DNA of 64,000 nt from an uncultured Polaribacter sp. (lineage in GTDB: Bacteria > Bacteroidota > Bacteroidia > Flavobacteriales > Flavobacteriaceae): the NCBI GenBank assembly GCA_947497755.1, contig CANMHT010000001.1:186001-250000 (forward strand). The letters are read 5' to 3'. The stretch's first letter is position 1; each line of letters begins with the position of its first letter. Of this stretch, positions 50,110 to 58,899 are shown piece after piece. Made by a program: the position numbers and the translations under genes. The notes below the pieces were generated by a model that saw only the letters and a program-made list of their open reading frames with translations, had not been told where the DNA came from and did not search any database.

Positions 50110-51735
50110 TTAGGCTAACATTGTAACCGGATTTTCTAAATAGGTTTTTAGTGTTTGTAAGAATTGAGCTCCAACAGCACCATCAACAGTTCTGTGGTCA
50201 CAAGCTAAAGTCAGTTTCATTGTGTTACCAACAACAATTTGACCATTTTTAACTACAGGTTTTTCTACAATTGCACCTACAGACAAAATAGCTGAATTTG
50301 GCTGGTTAATAATTGAAGTAAAACTTTCGATTCCAAACATCCCTAAGTTAGAAACAGTAAAAGTACTTCCTTGCATTTCTGCCGGAGTAATTTTCTTGTT
50401 TCTTGCTTTTCCGGCTAAGTCTTTTACTTGCGCTCCAATTTGTGTTAAAGTTAAGGCGTCAGTATGATTTACAACTGGTACAACTAATCCTTCATCAACA
50501 GCTACAGCAACACCTACGTTAATGTGGCTGTGATATAAAGTTGTAGTTTCTGTCCAACTAGTATTTACTTGTGGATGCTTCTTTAATGCCATTGCACAAG
50601 CTTTTACAACCATATCATTAAAAGACACTTTAGTGTCTGGAATTGCATTGATCATCTTACGAGAAGCAATAGCATTTTCCATATCTACTTCTATATTTAA
50701 ATAGAAATGTGGAGCTGTAAACTTAGAGTTTCCTAGAGCTTTAGCAATTGCTTTACGCATTTGAGAGTTCTTAACTTCAGAAGTATTTTCTTCACCTGCG
50801 ATAGCAAAATTAGTTACAGCTGGAGTAGGAGCTGCAGTTGGAGTTGTTACCTTAGCAGCTGGAGTATAATTCTCAACATCTTTTTTAATGATTCGTCCAT
50901 TTTCTCCAGAACCTTTTAAGTCTGCTAAATTGATTCCTTTGTCGCTGGCAATTTTTTTTGCCAAAGGAGAAGCTAAGATTCTTCCGCTTTTTGTTGTTGC
51001 TGATGTTGTTTCTGAAACTTTTTCTACTGGAGCTTTTTCAGTTTTAGCAGGAGCAGCTTCTTTTTCTGTTGTTTCAGTAGTATTGTTAGTAGCTAAAGTT
51101 CCGGCTTTTTGAGCTGCCACTAAAGCAGTAACATCTGTTCCTTTGTTACCAATGATAGCTAGTAAAGAATCTACAGGAGCACTTTCTCCTTCATTAACTC
51201 CAATATATAATAAAGTTCCTTCATTAAATGATTCGAACTCCATGGTTGCTTTATCTGTTTCTATTTCAGCTAAAATATCACCTTCTTCAACATTGTCTCC
51301 AACATTTTTTAACCAAGTAGCAACAGTACCATCAGTCATGGTATCACTAAGTCTTGGCATCGTAACAATTATAGTTCCTTCTGGAATAGCTACTGATGAA
51401 GTGGTATTTGTTTCTTCAGCTGGTGTTTCTTTGGTTTCAACCGTTTCAGGAGTTTCTTCTGAAGCTCCTCCATTTAATAAAGCAGAAATGTCTTCTCCTT
51501 TATCACCAATAATTGCTAATAATGTATCTACAGGAGCACTTTCTCCTTCTTGTACACCAATATGTAATAAAGTCCCTTCATTAAAAGATTCGAACTCCAT
51601 TGTAGCTTTATCTGTTTCTATCTCGGCTAAAATATCACCTTCTTCAACGTTGTCTCCAATGTTTTTTAACCATTTTGCCACAACACCTTCTTCCATTGTG
51701 TCGCTTAAACGCGGCATGTTTACTACTATTGCCAT
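50110..51735 (-). CDS. pdhC: Pyruvate dehydrogenase E2, dihydrolipoamide acetyltransferase with two lipoyl domains
   Basis: 541 residues: lipoyl domain 1 (about 3-80, Lys43), linker, lipoyl domain 2 (about 122-200, Lys162), Ala/Thr/Pro linker, E1/E3-binding domain (about 252-290, SPLAKKIASDKGINLADL), and catalytic domain (about 310-541) with ACDHRTVDG, His514. Both lipoyl sites read IETDKATMEF, the pyruvate-complex form. The two lipoyl domains are nearly identical in protein and DNA, a recent internal duplication with a 357-base period. The gene follows pdhA by three bases; E1 beta is not in the window. Confidence 0.96.
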   Translation of the reverse strand: MAIVVNMPRLSDTMEEGVVAKWLKNIGDNVEEGDILAEIETDKATMEFESFNEGTLLHIGVQEGESAPVDTLLAIIGDKGEDISALLNGGASEETPETVETKETPAEETNTTSSVAIPEGTIIVTMPRLSDTMTDGTVATWLKNVGDNVEEGDILAEIETDKATMEFESFNEGTLLYIGVNEGESAPVDSLLAIIGNKGTDVTALVAAQKAGTLATNNTTETTEKEAAPAKTEKAPVEKVSETTSATTKSGRILASPLAKKIASDKGINLADLKGSGENGRIIKKDVENYTPAAKVTTPTAAPTPAVTNFAIAGEENTSEVKNSQMRKAIAKALGNSKFTAPHFYLNIEVDMENAIASRKMINAIPDTKVSFNDMVVKACAMALKKHPQVNTSWTETTTLYHSHINVGVAVAVDEGLVVPVVNHTDALTLTQIGAQVKDLAGKARNKKITPAEMQGSTFTVSNLGMFGIESFTSIINQPNSAILSVGAIVEKPVVKNGQIVVGNTMKLTLACDHRTVDGAVGAQFLQTLKTYLENPVTMLA

Positions 51736-51738
51736 AAT

Positions 51739-52728
51739 CTATTTGATAAAAGGATAATCTTCTTGTTCGTATACTACGTCGTATAATTGATTTACTTCTG
51801 GGAATGCAGAATCTTCAGCGAATTTCTCACATTCTTTTACTAAATCTTTTACTTCTTTATTGATAGTCTCAATTTCTTCTTCCGTAGCGTAGTTATTTTC
51901 TTTGATGATATCTAATACTTGTGTAATAGGATCAATTTTTCTGTATTCTTCTACTTCTTCTTTTGTTCTGTAGTGTTGAGCATCAGACATTGAATGACCT
52001 CTATATCTATAAGTTTTCATTTCTAAGAAAGTTGGTCCGTCTCCTCTACGAGCTCTTTGAATAGCTTCATCAACAGCTTCAGCAACTTTAACAGGGTTCA
52101 TTCCATCTACAGGACCACAAGGCATTTCATATCCTAATCCTAATTTCCAAATATCAGTATGATTAGCTGTTCTTTCTACTGAAGTTCCCATGGCATATCC
52201 ATTGTTTTCTACAATAAATACTACAGGTAACTTCCAATTCATTGCCATATTAAAAGTTTCGTGTAAAGAACCTTGTCTAGCAGCACCATCACCAAAATAA
52301 GTTAAAGTTACACCGTCATTTCCAGCATATTTATCACCAAAAGCAATTCCAGCACCTAAAGGAATTTGTCCACCTACGATTCCGTGACCTCCATAAAATC
52401 CTTTTTCTTTAGAAAAAATGTGCATTGATCCTCCCATACCATGAGAAGTACCAGTTACTTTTCCATACAATTCAGCCATTACAGCTCTAGGATCTACGCC
52501 CATTCCAATAGGTTGAACGTGATTACGGTAAGCAGTAATCATTTTATCTTTACCAAGTTCCATTGCATGTAAAGAACCAGCTAATACAGCTTCTTGTCCG
52601 TTGTATAAGTGTAAAAAACCTCTTACTTTCTGTTGGATATAAACTGCCGCTAATTTGTCCTCAAACTTTCTCCAAAATAGCATGTCTCTATACCAATTGA
52701 TATAAGTTTCTTTGGTGATTTTTTTCAT
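51739..52728 (-). CDS. pdhA: Pyruvate dehydrogenase E1 component, alpha subunit
   Basis: 329 residues. Thiamine diphosphate enzyme subunit that decarboxylates pyruvate and passes the acetyl group to E2. Seen: the TPP motif GDGAARQGSLHETFNMA to VENNGYAMGT, GHGIVGGQIPLGAG, HGMGGSMHI, and the loop YRYRGHSMSDAQHYR with the serines that are phosphorylated in eukaryotes. It is the first gene of the pdhA-pdhC pair. The beta subunit needed for activity must be coded elsewhere, a common arrangement in Flavobacteriia. Confidence 0.97.
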   Translation of the reverse strand: MKKITKETYINWYRDMLFWRKFEDKLAAVYIQQKVRGFLHLYNGQEAVLAGSLHAMELGKDKMITAYRNHVQPIGMGVDPRAVMAELYGKVTGTSHGMGGSMHIFSKEKGFYGGHGIVGGQIPLGAGIAFGDKYAGNDGVTLTYFGDGAARQGSLHETFNMAMNWKLPVVFIVENNGYAMGTSVERTANHTDIWKLGLGYEMPCGPVDGMNPVKVAEAVDEAIQRARRGDGPTFLEMKTYRYRGHSMSDAQHYRTKEEVEEYRKIDPITQVLDIIKENNYATEEEIETINKEVKDLVKECEKFAEDSAFPEVNQLYDVVYEQEDYPFIK

Positions 52729-52783
52729 TCTATAAGTTGTTTATTTTTATCTTTTTTCGTCACATATCAACGAAACGTAATCG

Positions 52784-52791
52784 CAAAAATA
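52784..52791 (-). promoter_or_regulatory. -7 element of pdhA
   Basis: The minus strand reads TATTTTTG, full TAnnTTTG match, about 55 bases before the ATG at 52728. I see no TTG at -33. Confidence 0.4.
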
Positions 52792-52868
52792 ACTGTTTTC
52801 TGGAATTAAAAAAAGACCTAATTAAAAAAGTTACGACAAGGTTTTCTTAAATGTAAAAAATAGGGGTT

Positions 52869-53513
52869 TTAGTCGCCTTTATAAATGCTAAAAGTAGCCT
52901 TTGCACCTGTCGCTAAAAACCAATGTTGAGAGGCAATTGTTAATCCTTCTTCACTTGTAAGTCTGTATTGTGCTGTATTGGCACCCAAAGCTCCTTGATT
53001 TAGTGCGATAATACTAATGGTGTTATTGCCTTTTTCTAATTGTATTTGATAAGATTTATAGCGACCATTCAAAGTGGTTTTTTTTACAACAGGAATATCG
53101 TTTACATAAATAGCAATAACATCTCCATCTATTTGTCCAAAATCTCTAAAAGCAAGTGTAACACTTTTAGAATAGGTTAAAAAATCTCCTTGATGACTAT
53201 CTACTTTCGGAATATCTCTTTTACCATATAATTCTTTTGCCTTAAAATTATTTAATTGCTCTTGGGTTAAGATTCCTTTATTTAGTAATGCTTTTTCTTT
53301 AGCAATCTTTTTATATTTAGCTTGAGAATTTTTATACGCATTTTTAAATCCATTTTTTGCATCTATATACAAAGGATCTGTAGGTTTAATAGTAGTTTTA
53401 GCTTTTATTTTAACTTCCTTTTTTTTGTCAGTGCTAACATCTTGTGCATACATAGATGCACTTATAAAAAGTGTAAACACAAACAGGAAATAGTTGTTTT
53501 TTTGAAAAACCAT
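52869..53513 (-). CDS. Secreted protein of unknown function
   Basis: 214 residues. Signal peptide to about residue 23 (ISASMYAQ). The mature part begins with a Lys-rich segment (KKEVKIKAKTTIKPTDP), then helices with IAKEKALLNKGILTQEQLNNF, then a beta domain from about 115 with VTLAFRDFGQIDGDVIAIYVND, QIQLEKGNNTISIIALNQG and AQYRLTSEEG. The beta part looks like a small carbohydrate-binding or galactose-binding-like sandwich, by general pattern only. Single gene with a good promoter. Confidence 0.7.
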   Translation of the reverse strand: MVFQKNNYFLFVFTLFISASMYAQDVSTDKKKEVKIKAKTTIKPTDPLYIDAKNGFKNAYKNSQAKYKKIAKEKALLNKGILTQEQLNNFKAKELYGKRDIPKVDSHQGDFLTYSKSVTLAFRDFGQIDGDVIAIYVNDIPVVKKTTLNGRYKSYQIQLEKGNNTISIIALNQGALGANTAQYRLTSEEGLTIASQHWFLATGAKATFSIYKGD

Positions 53514-53539
53514 ATTGAAATTATCTAATTTCTTGACAG

Positions 53540-53569
53540 CAAATATAATACCGTTTTATCAAGAAGCAA
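53540..53569 (-). promoter_or_regulatory. Promoter of the secreted protein gene
   Basis: On the minus strand TTG (53569-53567), N19, TATATTTG (53547-53540), full match, 27 bases before the ATG at 53513. Confidence 0.65.
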
Positions 53570-53584
53570 GTTTGTTCTTTTAAA

Positions 53585-54265
53585 TTATTTTATGGGAAAG
53601 TTAAAATAAGTATTTGGAAAGGCTTCTTTTTTTAAGGTAAAATGCCACCATTCACTTTCGTAGGGTTTAAAACCATTGCTTAGCATTAAATTTCTAAGTA
53701 AAAGTCGGTTTGCCCTTTGCTTGTATGTTAAATTAGGTTGTTTAGGATGAGATTCTTCTCCAAAAAAATCAAAAGGACTACCCATATCTAGTTCTTTGCC
53801 AGTAATCAAATCAACAATGGTTAAATCTACTGTACTACCTCTAGTATGACCAGATTTAGAAGCAATATATCCTAATTTAAATAATTTGCTTTTAGGTACT
53901 TTAGGATAATACTGCTGTTTCATTAAAGTATCCTTCAATACTTTTGCCCATTTTACAAAATGATCTACTGCTTGTTGAGGTCTATAAGCATCAAAAACTT
54001 TAAGACTTAAATTAAATGGAAGTAGTTTTTTTTGAATTTGATGCAATGCTAAAGCAGTAGGTTTACTTACAATTATAACATTGTTTTTATAACCATTAAT
54101 AGGTTTCCCAATAAAATTATTATTGGATAGGTAGCGTAATTCTGATTGTATAGTTGCATCAATATCATGTAAATATACAAATCCCTTAGGTAAATTTTGT
54201 TTTTGCGCAAATAGCGTAGAACAACTAATTAAAAAACATAGCAATAAGTGGTTAAAATTCTGCAT
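53585..54265 (-). CDS. D-alanyl-D-alanine dipeptidase (VanX/DdpX-like, M15D)
   Basis: 226 residues with a signal peptide (SCSTLFAQ, cleavage near residue 21), so exported. The zinc peptidase core has KVFDAYRPQQAVDHF (catalytic Arg), SGHTRGSTVDLTIV (SxHxxGxxxD, zinc His and Asp) and YESEWWHFTL (catalytic Glu and zinc His). It would cleave D-Ala-D-Ala in the periplasm for cell-wall turnover; with no vanH/vanA near it, resistance is not implied. The ATG at 54265 follows directly a T7 tract of a hairpin, leaving no room for a ribosome-binding site. Confidence 0.92.
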   Translation of the reverse strand: MQNFNHLLLCFLISCSTLFAQKQNLPKGFVYLHDIDATIQSELRYLSNNNFIGKPINGYKNNVIIVSKPTALALHQIQKKLLPFNLSLKVFDAYRPQQAVDHFVKWAKVLKDTLMKQQYYPKVPKSKLFKLGYIASKSGHTRGSTVDLTIVDLITGKELDMGSPFDFFGEESHPKQPNLTYKQRANRLLLRNLMLSNGFKPYESEWWHFTLKKEAFPNTYFNFPIK

Positions 54266-54310
54266 AAAAAAATACTTACATTTAAGAGTTTCCTCTCAAA
54301 TGTAAGTATT
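54264..54310 (-). terminator. Terminator or attenuator directly before the dipeptidase start codon
   Basis: Perfect 13-base arms AATACTTACATTT (54271-54283) and AAATGTAAGTATT (54298-54310) around a 14-base loop. On the minus strand it is followed by seven T and then the ATG of the dipeptidase gene. It lies 19 bases after the DUF2911 stop. Confidence 0.75.
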
Positions 54311-54328
54311 ACAAATTAAATAGATAAC

Positions 54329-55372
54329 TTATTTTAAGTTAGCCATTGCTTTTTGAATCGCTTCTATTCTATCAGAAGGAGCCATTTTTAATGCTTTTTT
54401 ATACATTTTTTTAGCCTTCTTATTATCTTTTATTTGTGTATATCCCCAGGCCATAGCTGTATAAGCTTGGTAGTTATTTGGAGAGTTTTTAAGTACGTTT
54501 TTTAATAATTCGATTCCGCCTTTAGTATCTTTTGCTCTAAACTTAAAGAATGCAGCTCTTTGTAATTCACTAATAGTTCCAATTTTTAAAGCTTGAGCTT
54601 TTAATTTAGTAGCTTCATCATTTTTTCCTTGTTTCTCTAAAATACTTGCTTTTAAGTTTAGGTTAGTAAAGTTTCTGTTGTTTTGAATAGATCTATTGAT
54701 CCAAGTCATTGCATCGTCTAAATACACATTGTTGTTAAGGTTGTATTGTGCAGCGTTATACAAACCTGTCCAACCCCACCAAGGCAACGAATTTAATTGA
54801 CCTTTAATGTTTTCATTAATTAGTTTAGCAGCATCAACTTTTACATCAAAACTAATGCTAGTAGTTGCCCAACTTAATTCTACAGTAGCTTTATCAGCAG
54901 AAACTTGAGAGAAATTAAAAGTCATTGCTTCTTGATTAGCAATCGTTTTTGGAGTCACATTAAAGCGTAAAACATCTTTTTCTTTATTGTAAAAATAGCT
55001 ACCCCAAGCTTCTGTTTCTTTATTTAAAATAACTGTCCAGCTGTTTTTATTAGGAATGGTATGTAATCCATATTTACCAGCTTTTACTTTATTTCCATTG
55101 ATGGTTACATCAGTAGAAAATTTGATGATTGTATTTTTATCTGCACCTGTTCTCCAAACTTTTCCAAACGGAATTAATTTTCCAAAAATTTCTCTTCCTT
55201 TTACCAAAGGTCTGTTGTAAGAAATTACAATATCAGTGACTCCGATTTGTTGAAATATTTTTGCTTTTGGACTATTTGCAGGCAATTTTATAGGGTGTTC
55301 AAACTGAGCATTTATTTGACTACTAAAAAATAAGCAGATGATAAACACCGAAGAAGTAATAATTTTTTTCAT
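54329..55372 (-). CDS. DUF2911 domain protein with TPR tail
   Basis: 347 residues, signal peptide to about residue 22 (SSQINAQ). Residues about 30-170 are DUF2911 with DIVISYNRPLVKGREIFGKLIP, VWRTGADKNTIIKF, GKYGLHTIPN and WGSYFYNKEKDVLRF; residues about 200-345 are helical with TPR units (AYTAMAWGYTQIKDNKKAKKMYKKAL). DUF2911 proteins are common in Bacteroidota and have no known activity. It has a hairpin TTAACAT/ATGTTAA (55409-55428) upstream and the terminator at 54264-54310 downstream. Confidence 0.88.
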   Translation of the reverse strand: MKKIITSSVFIICLFFSSQINAQFEHPIKLPANSPKAKIFQQIGVTDIVISYNRPLVKGREIFGKLIPFGKVWRTGADKNTIIKFSTDVTINGNKVKAGKYGLHTIPNKNSWTVILNKETEAWGSYFYNKEKDVLRFNVTPKTIANQEAMTFNFSQVSADKATVELSWATTSISFDVKVDAAKLINENIKGQLNSLPWWGWTGLYNAAQYNLNNNVYLDDAMTWINRSIQNNRNFTNLNLKASILEKQGKNDEATKLKAQALKIGTISELQRAAFFKFRAKDTKGGIELLKNVLKNSPNNYQAYTAMAWGYTQIKDNKKAKKMYKKALKMAPSDRIEAIQKAMANLK

Positions 55373-55408
55373 GATAGATTGGTTTTAAATGGGTAAAGTT
55401 ACTTTACA

Positions 55409-55536
55409 TTAACATTTATTTATGTTAAGAGTATTATAAAAAAACAAAAGCCATATTAAACGAATAATATGACTCTTGCAAGTAAACTAATAAAACCAAG
55501 TATTAGTACTATAATTAAGGTTGAAGAATCCTTAAT
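55409..55536 (-). terminator. Three stem-loops between the NTF2-like and DUF2911 genes
   Basis: In minus-strand order: ATTAAGG/CCTTAAT (55514-55536), then CATATTA (55452-55458)/TAATATG (55465-55471) extended by AG/CT with one wobble pair and followed on the minus strand by T4 G T7 (terminator of the NTF2-like gene), then TTAACAT/ATGTTAA (55409-55428). The 181-base gap 55373-55553 holds nothing else I can support. Confidence 0.6.
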
Positions 55537-55553
55537 ATAGAATTTTAAATATT

Positions 55554-56024
55554 TTAATTATGCAAGCTAACAACTTTTGCAATTTTCCAGTTGTTCTCTT
55601 GTTTTTTCCAAATTACAACAAATTTACTAGGAATTGATTTAGCATTGGGTTCTTCTTTGTTAAAAAACTTATGATAACCAATTTGTACAGCTCCATAATT
55701 TTTAATTGGATACACTTCAATGCTACCTTTAATTAATGTTCTAGTTACTTTTCCACAAATGTTTTCTTTAAGAGCATTTAATAAGCCTTGTTTATCAGTA
55801 GCAAGTCCTGCTTTATCATGATAAAATTCAATAGCATCATCAAACATTTCTTCTTGAGTCTTCATATCACAAGTATTGTAAGCGTTGAAATACTTGGCAT
55901 CCATTTTTACAATTTCATTGTATAATTTGACGTCTGCAGGTTTGTAAGCAGGTATTTCTTTTACCTGAGCAACTGCAAAAAAAGACATTAATAAAGTAAC
56001 TACATAAAGAATAAATCGTATCAT
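55554..56024 (-). CDS. Secreted NTF2-like (DUF4440-like) protein
   Basis: 156 residues from the ATG at 56024 (frame opens at a TTG at 56036). Signal peptide to about residue 20 (SFFAVAQ). The mature part shows the NTF2 pattern: a helix KLYNEIVKMDAKYFNAYNTCD, DDAIEFYHDKAG, and the end FVVIWKKQENNWKIAKVVSLH. Ligand or reaction unknown. It lies 28 bases after the GIN-domain gene, at the end of the PadR-controlled run, and is followed by a terminator. Confidence 0.78.
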   Translation of the reverse strand: MIRFILYVVTLLMSFFAVAQVKEIPAYKPADVKLYNEIVKMDAKYFNAYNTCDMKTQEEMFDDAIEFYHDKAGLATDKQGLLNALKENICGKVTRTLIKGSIEVYPIKNYGAVQIGYHKFFNKEEPNAKSIPSKFVVIWKKQENNWKIAKVVSLHN

Positions 56025-56052
56025 TTTTTTGTGCAATTTTTACTAATTATAA

Positions 56053-56778
56053 TTAGTGTTTAGAAATGCTACCACCAGAAGATTTTCTTTTATCTACTCT
56101 TTTAGGGTTACCTCTAAAATCGATATCTCCACCACTGCTTGCTTTTGCTGTTAAAGATTCTGAAGCGTGAATATCAATATCTGCGCCGCTGCTAACTTTT
56201 GCTGTTACAGTCTTACTCACTAAACTAAAAGCTTTAATTGAGCTACCACTAGAAGCACTTGCATTGTGGTATTGTGATTTTCCTTTAATTCTTAAGTCAG
56301 CACCACTAGATGAACTCGTATTTACAGTTTCTGCATTTACATGAATTCTAGCATCTGCACCACTGCTTGTAGAAGCATCAAAAGTATCGGCAGTAATTAC
56401 ATTTTCTGTAAAAACATCGCTACCGCTTGTTGCTTTAATACCATTAATTACAGGAGCAGAAAGGTAAATTCTTTTAGATTTAGCTCTTCTAATATTTCTT
56501 TTTGAAGATATTTTTAGAACTCCATTTTCTACTTCTGTTCTTATTAACTTATGTAAATTTTCATCTGCTTTGACTACTAAAGAAGTTTTAGAATCTTGCG
56601 TAATGTATAATTCAATTCCTTGACCAACTTTAACTCTGTCAAAGTTTTCATCAATAGATCGTTCTTCAGTTACAACGTTTCTATTTCCCGTAACGGTATT
56701 AAATCCGTCTATCATACAAGAACTAGCAACAGTTGCAATGAATAATAATGCAAAGGTTTTGGTGATTAATGTTTTCAT
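56053..56778 (-). CDS. Head-GIN domain (DUF2807) lipoprotein
   Basis: 241 residues. Lipoprotein leader with VASSC, Cys at about 21. After EERSIDENFDRVKVGQGIELYITQ comes a right-handed beta helix of short repeats with SSG turns (TSSGADARI, SSSGADLRI, SASSGSSI, SSGADIDI, ASSGGDIDF), the mark of DUF2807. The fold forms adhesin-like stacks on the outer surface or in the periplasm; function unknown. It belongs to a run DUF4870-PadR-PspC-GIN-NTF2 in which PadR and PspC overlap. Confidence 0.88.
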   Translation of the reverse strand: MKTLITKTFALLFIATVASSCMIDGFNTVTGNRNVVTEERSIDENFDRVKVGQGIELYITQDSKTSLVVKADENLHKLIRTEVENGVLKISSKRNIRRAKSKRIYLSAPVINGIKATSGSDVFTENVITADTFDASTSSGADARIHVNAETVNTSSSSGADLRIKGKSQYHNASASSGSSIKAFSLVSKTVTAKVSSGADIDIHASESLTAKASSGGDIDFRGNPKRVDKRKSSGGSISKH

Positions 56779-56868
56779 GGTTGTTTATTTTTAATATTCA
56801 AATGTCATATAATAGACGCTTTGAAACTATTTTTGGTTACTCAATTGTTGATTTTTATTGATGAATTG

Positions 56869-58545
56869 TTAGTCTATCTCTTCAATTTCATCTTCTTTTT
56901 CTATTGTTTTTACCTCAGTATTTTTTAAACCTTCATCCTGAGTCATTACAAAATAACTACCCGCCAAACTTCTAGAATAGGCATCATCTACGTTTGCTAT
57001 TCCGTATAAATAATTTCTGGTAGACTTGTCTAAATGTATTTGTGTCCCTTCTGGTATAAATATTACAATTTTAATGTCTTCATCTTTAAACATGCTTTTA
57101 TAATCTCTTAAAAAGAAGCTGTCTAATTGTAATAGATTGTTCTCTATTTTGTAATTATAAGTTAAACGATCTGCATTTTGATTTGCTTTTAATCGGTTTC
57201 TACCTTCAGAGTTTTTTCTTATTTGTACATAAGCCTCATTGGTTTCGCTTTTTTCGATATCTATGTAAATATCGGTAGAATAAAGTCGTTTAATATCGTC
57301 TTTATATACGATATTATAATCGTTTGTTCTTCTAAAATTGTATTGATAATATAAGTCATCATCTTTTTTCATTTTTATAGTTAGTGTGTCATTAGCCACA
57401 GTAGTAATTGGTGTTTTTTCTATTTTGTATCCATTAGAAGCTCTAGTAGTTCCGTATTCAATTCCAGTAAATACTAAGGTTAATAAAGCAGCCAACCAAA
57501 TACCTAACAAGGTTAAAGAAGTGGTTTTACTAAACTGTTTTACATTGCTAGAGATGATTCTTAAACCTAAAACAAATAGAATTAAAAAAGGAATTCCTGA
57601 TACTACAAAGACACAAATTGTTAATAGCCAATGTGGTAAAATTGAATCGTAGAAAAATGGTGGATAAGTAACAAAATCGTTATCAAAACCAATGATTTCT
57701 AAACTTCCAATTGAAAATGCTGATATGATTAGTGCAATTAATGTGACCGCGGCTACAAACATTAGAATCACTCCAATAAACTTACCAATTACTTTAAAAA
57801 TTGTTAGAATTATTGAGCCTAAAGTGTCTAAAAAATCCTGTAAACCAGACGAAGCTTTTTTGCTTCCTTTTTTAAATCCTTCATTTACTTTTTTGGTAAC
57901 ATCATTAGCGCCATCTTTAATTTTTTCTGACACTTCTGAAGCACTACTTTTTATCGTTTCTGAAACATTGCTAAACTCCTCACGAATTTTTTTTTCAATG
58001 TTATCAATATTTACAGCTTCACCTTCCATTTGTAATTTCTCAGCAGTAGTTTCTGCTTGTGGTATTACAATCCAAAGAATGATATAGGTAATAACACTAA
58101 AACCAGAAAAAGCTAATAAAATAAACGCCAAACGGATCCAAACTGTGTCTACATCAAAGTAATGACCAATACCCGAAGCAACACCTCCTAAGAATTTATC
58201 ATCACCATCTCTAAATAATTTTTTACTTGAAGATTTTCTTCTTTTATAAGAGTAGTTTTCATTGGCATATCCTTCTTCTGCTTCTGCATAATCTTCTGGT
58301 TGCCCCATTATTTTGATTACTTCGTCAATATCTCCTTCATTTACTACTTGACGTACGTCTGTTATTTTTTCAGATAATAACTCACTAATACGAGCTTCAA
58401 TATCTGAAATGATTTCATTTTTCCCTTGAGGATCATCACTAAGTGATCTTGATATGGAATCTAAATATCTTTTTAATTTCTGAAAAGCAATTTCATCTAT
58501 ATGGAAAAAGAATCCTCCTAAATTTATGTTTATTGTCTTATTCAT
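56869..58545 (-). CDS. PspC-domain membrane protein
   Basis: 558 residues. N-terminal soluble part 1-95 with a helical DISEIEARISELLSEKI-type segment, then the PspC domain (about 105-175, FRDGDDKFLGGVASGIGHYFDVDTVWIRLAF; its key part GGVASGIGHYFDVD) with two membrane helices, a charged amphipathic stretch (about 180-235), three more membrane segments (about 240-375) and a C-terminal beta domain. PspC senses envelope stress in Proteobacteria; the Bacteroidota forms are longer and unstudied. The ATG overlaps the PadR stop by one base. Confidence 0.88.
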   Translation of the reverse strand: MNKTININLGGFFFHIDEIAFQKLKRYLDSISRSLSDDPQGKNEIISDIEARISELLSEKITDVRQVVNEGDIDEVIKIMGQPEDYAEAEEGYANENYSYKRRKSSSKKLFRDGDDKFLGGVASGIGHYFDVDTVWIRLAFILLAFSGFSVITYIILWIVIPQAETTAEKLQMEGEAVNIDNIEKKIREEFSNVSETIKSSASEVSEKIKDGANDVTKKVNEGFKKGSKKASSGLQDFLDTLGSIILTIFKVIGKFIGVILMFVAAVTLIALIISAFSIGSLEIIGFDNDFVTYPPFFYDSILPHWLLTICVFVVSGIPFLILFVLGLRIISSNVKQFSKTTSLTLLGIWLAALLTLVFTGIEYGTTRASNGYKIEKTPITTVANDTLTIKMKKDDDLYYQYNFRRTNDYNIVYKDDIKRLYSTDIYIDIEKSETNEAYVQIRKNSEGRNRLKANQNADRLTYNYKIENNLLQLDSFFLRDYKSMFKDEDIKIVIFIPEGTQIHLDKSTRNYLYGIANVDDAYSRSLAGSYFVMTQDEGLKNTEVKTIEKEDEIEEID

Positions 58546-58880
58546 TATTTTGTTTTTTTACTAGTTATTTGGTTTACTGCTGCAACAAGGTTTCCCCATG
58601 TTTTGTCTAATTCTTTAGAGAACATTGCTCCATTTTCTGTTAATACATAATACTTTCTTGGCGGTCCAGATGTAGACTCTTCCCAACGATATGTTAACAA
58701 ACCTGCGTTTTTAAGTCTTGTAAGTAGCGGATAAATTGTACCCTCAACTACAATCATTTCTGCACTTTTTAATGTTTCAAGAATTTCAGATGTATAGGCA
58801 TCTCCATGTTTTAAAATAGATAAGATGCAAAATTCTAAAACTCCTTTTCGCATTTGTGCTTTGGTATTTTCTATCTTCAT
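58545..58880 (-). CDS. PadR-family transcriptional regulator
   Basis: 111-residue winged-helix regulator of the short PadR-s2 type. Seen: MRKGVLEFCILSILKHGDAYTSEILETLKSAEMIVVEGTIYPLLTRLKNAGLL (recognition part VVEGTIYPLLTRLKNAGLL) and the wing YRWEESTSGPPRKYYVLTENG. It is the usual partner of PspC and DUF4870 genes in Bacteroidota and probably represses its own run through the site at 59365-59406. Confidence 0.93.
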   Translation of the reverse strand: MKIENTKAQMRKGVLEFCILSILKHGDAYTSEILETLKSAEMIVVEGTIYPLLTRLKNAGLLTYRWEESTSGPPRKYYVLTENGAMFSKELDKTWGNLVAAVNQITSKKTK

Positions 58881-58899
58881 ATAAAGAGTTTTATACGTG

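Noticed and set aside
51143-51757. 204-codon plus-strand frame opposite pdhC
   Set aside because: It is long only because the lipoyl-coding DNA is duplicated and low in stop codons on the other strand; it is rich in Ser/Pro/Val with repeated blocks and has no start context.
53585-54265. Vancomycin-resistance vanX gene
   Set aside because: The enzyme type matches, but no vanH, vanA or vanRS is near; VanX-like dipeptidases in Bacteroidota are household cell-wall enzymes.
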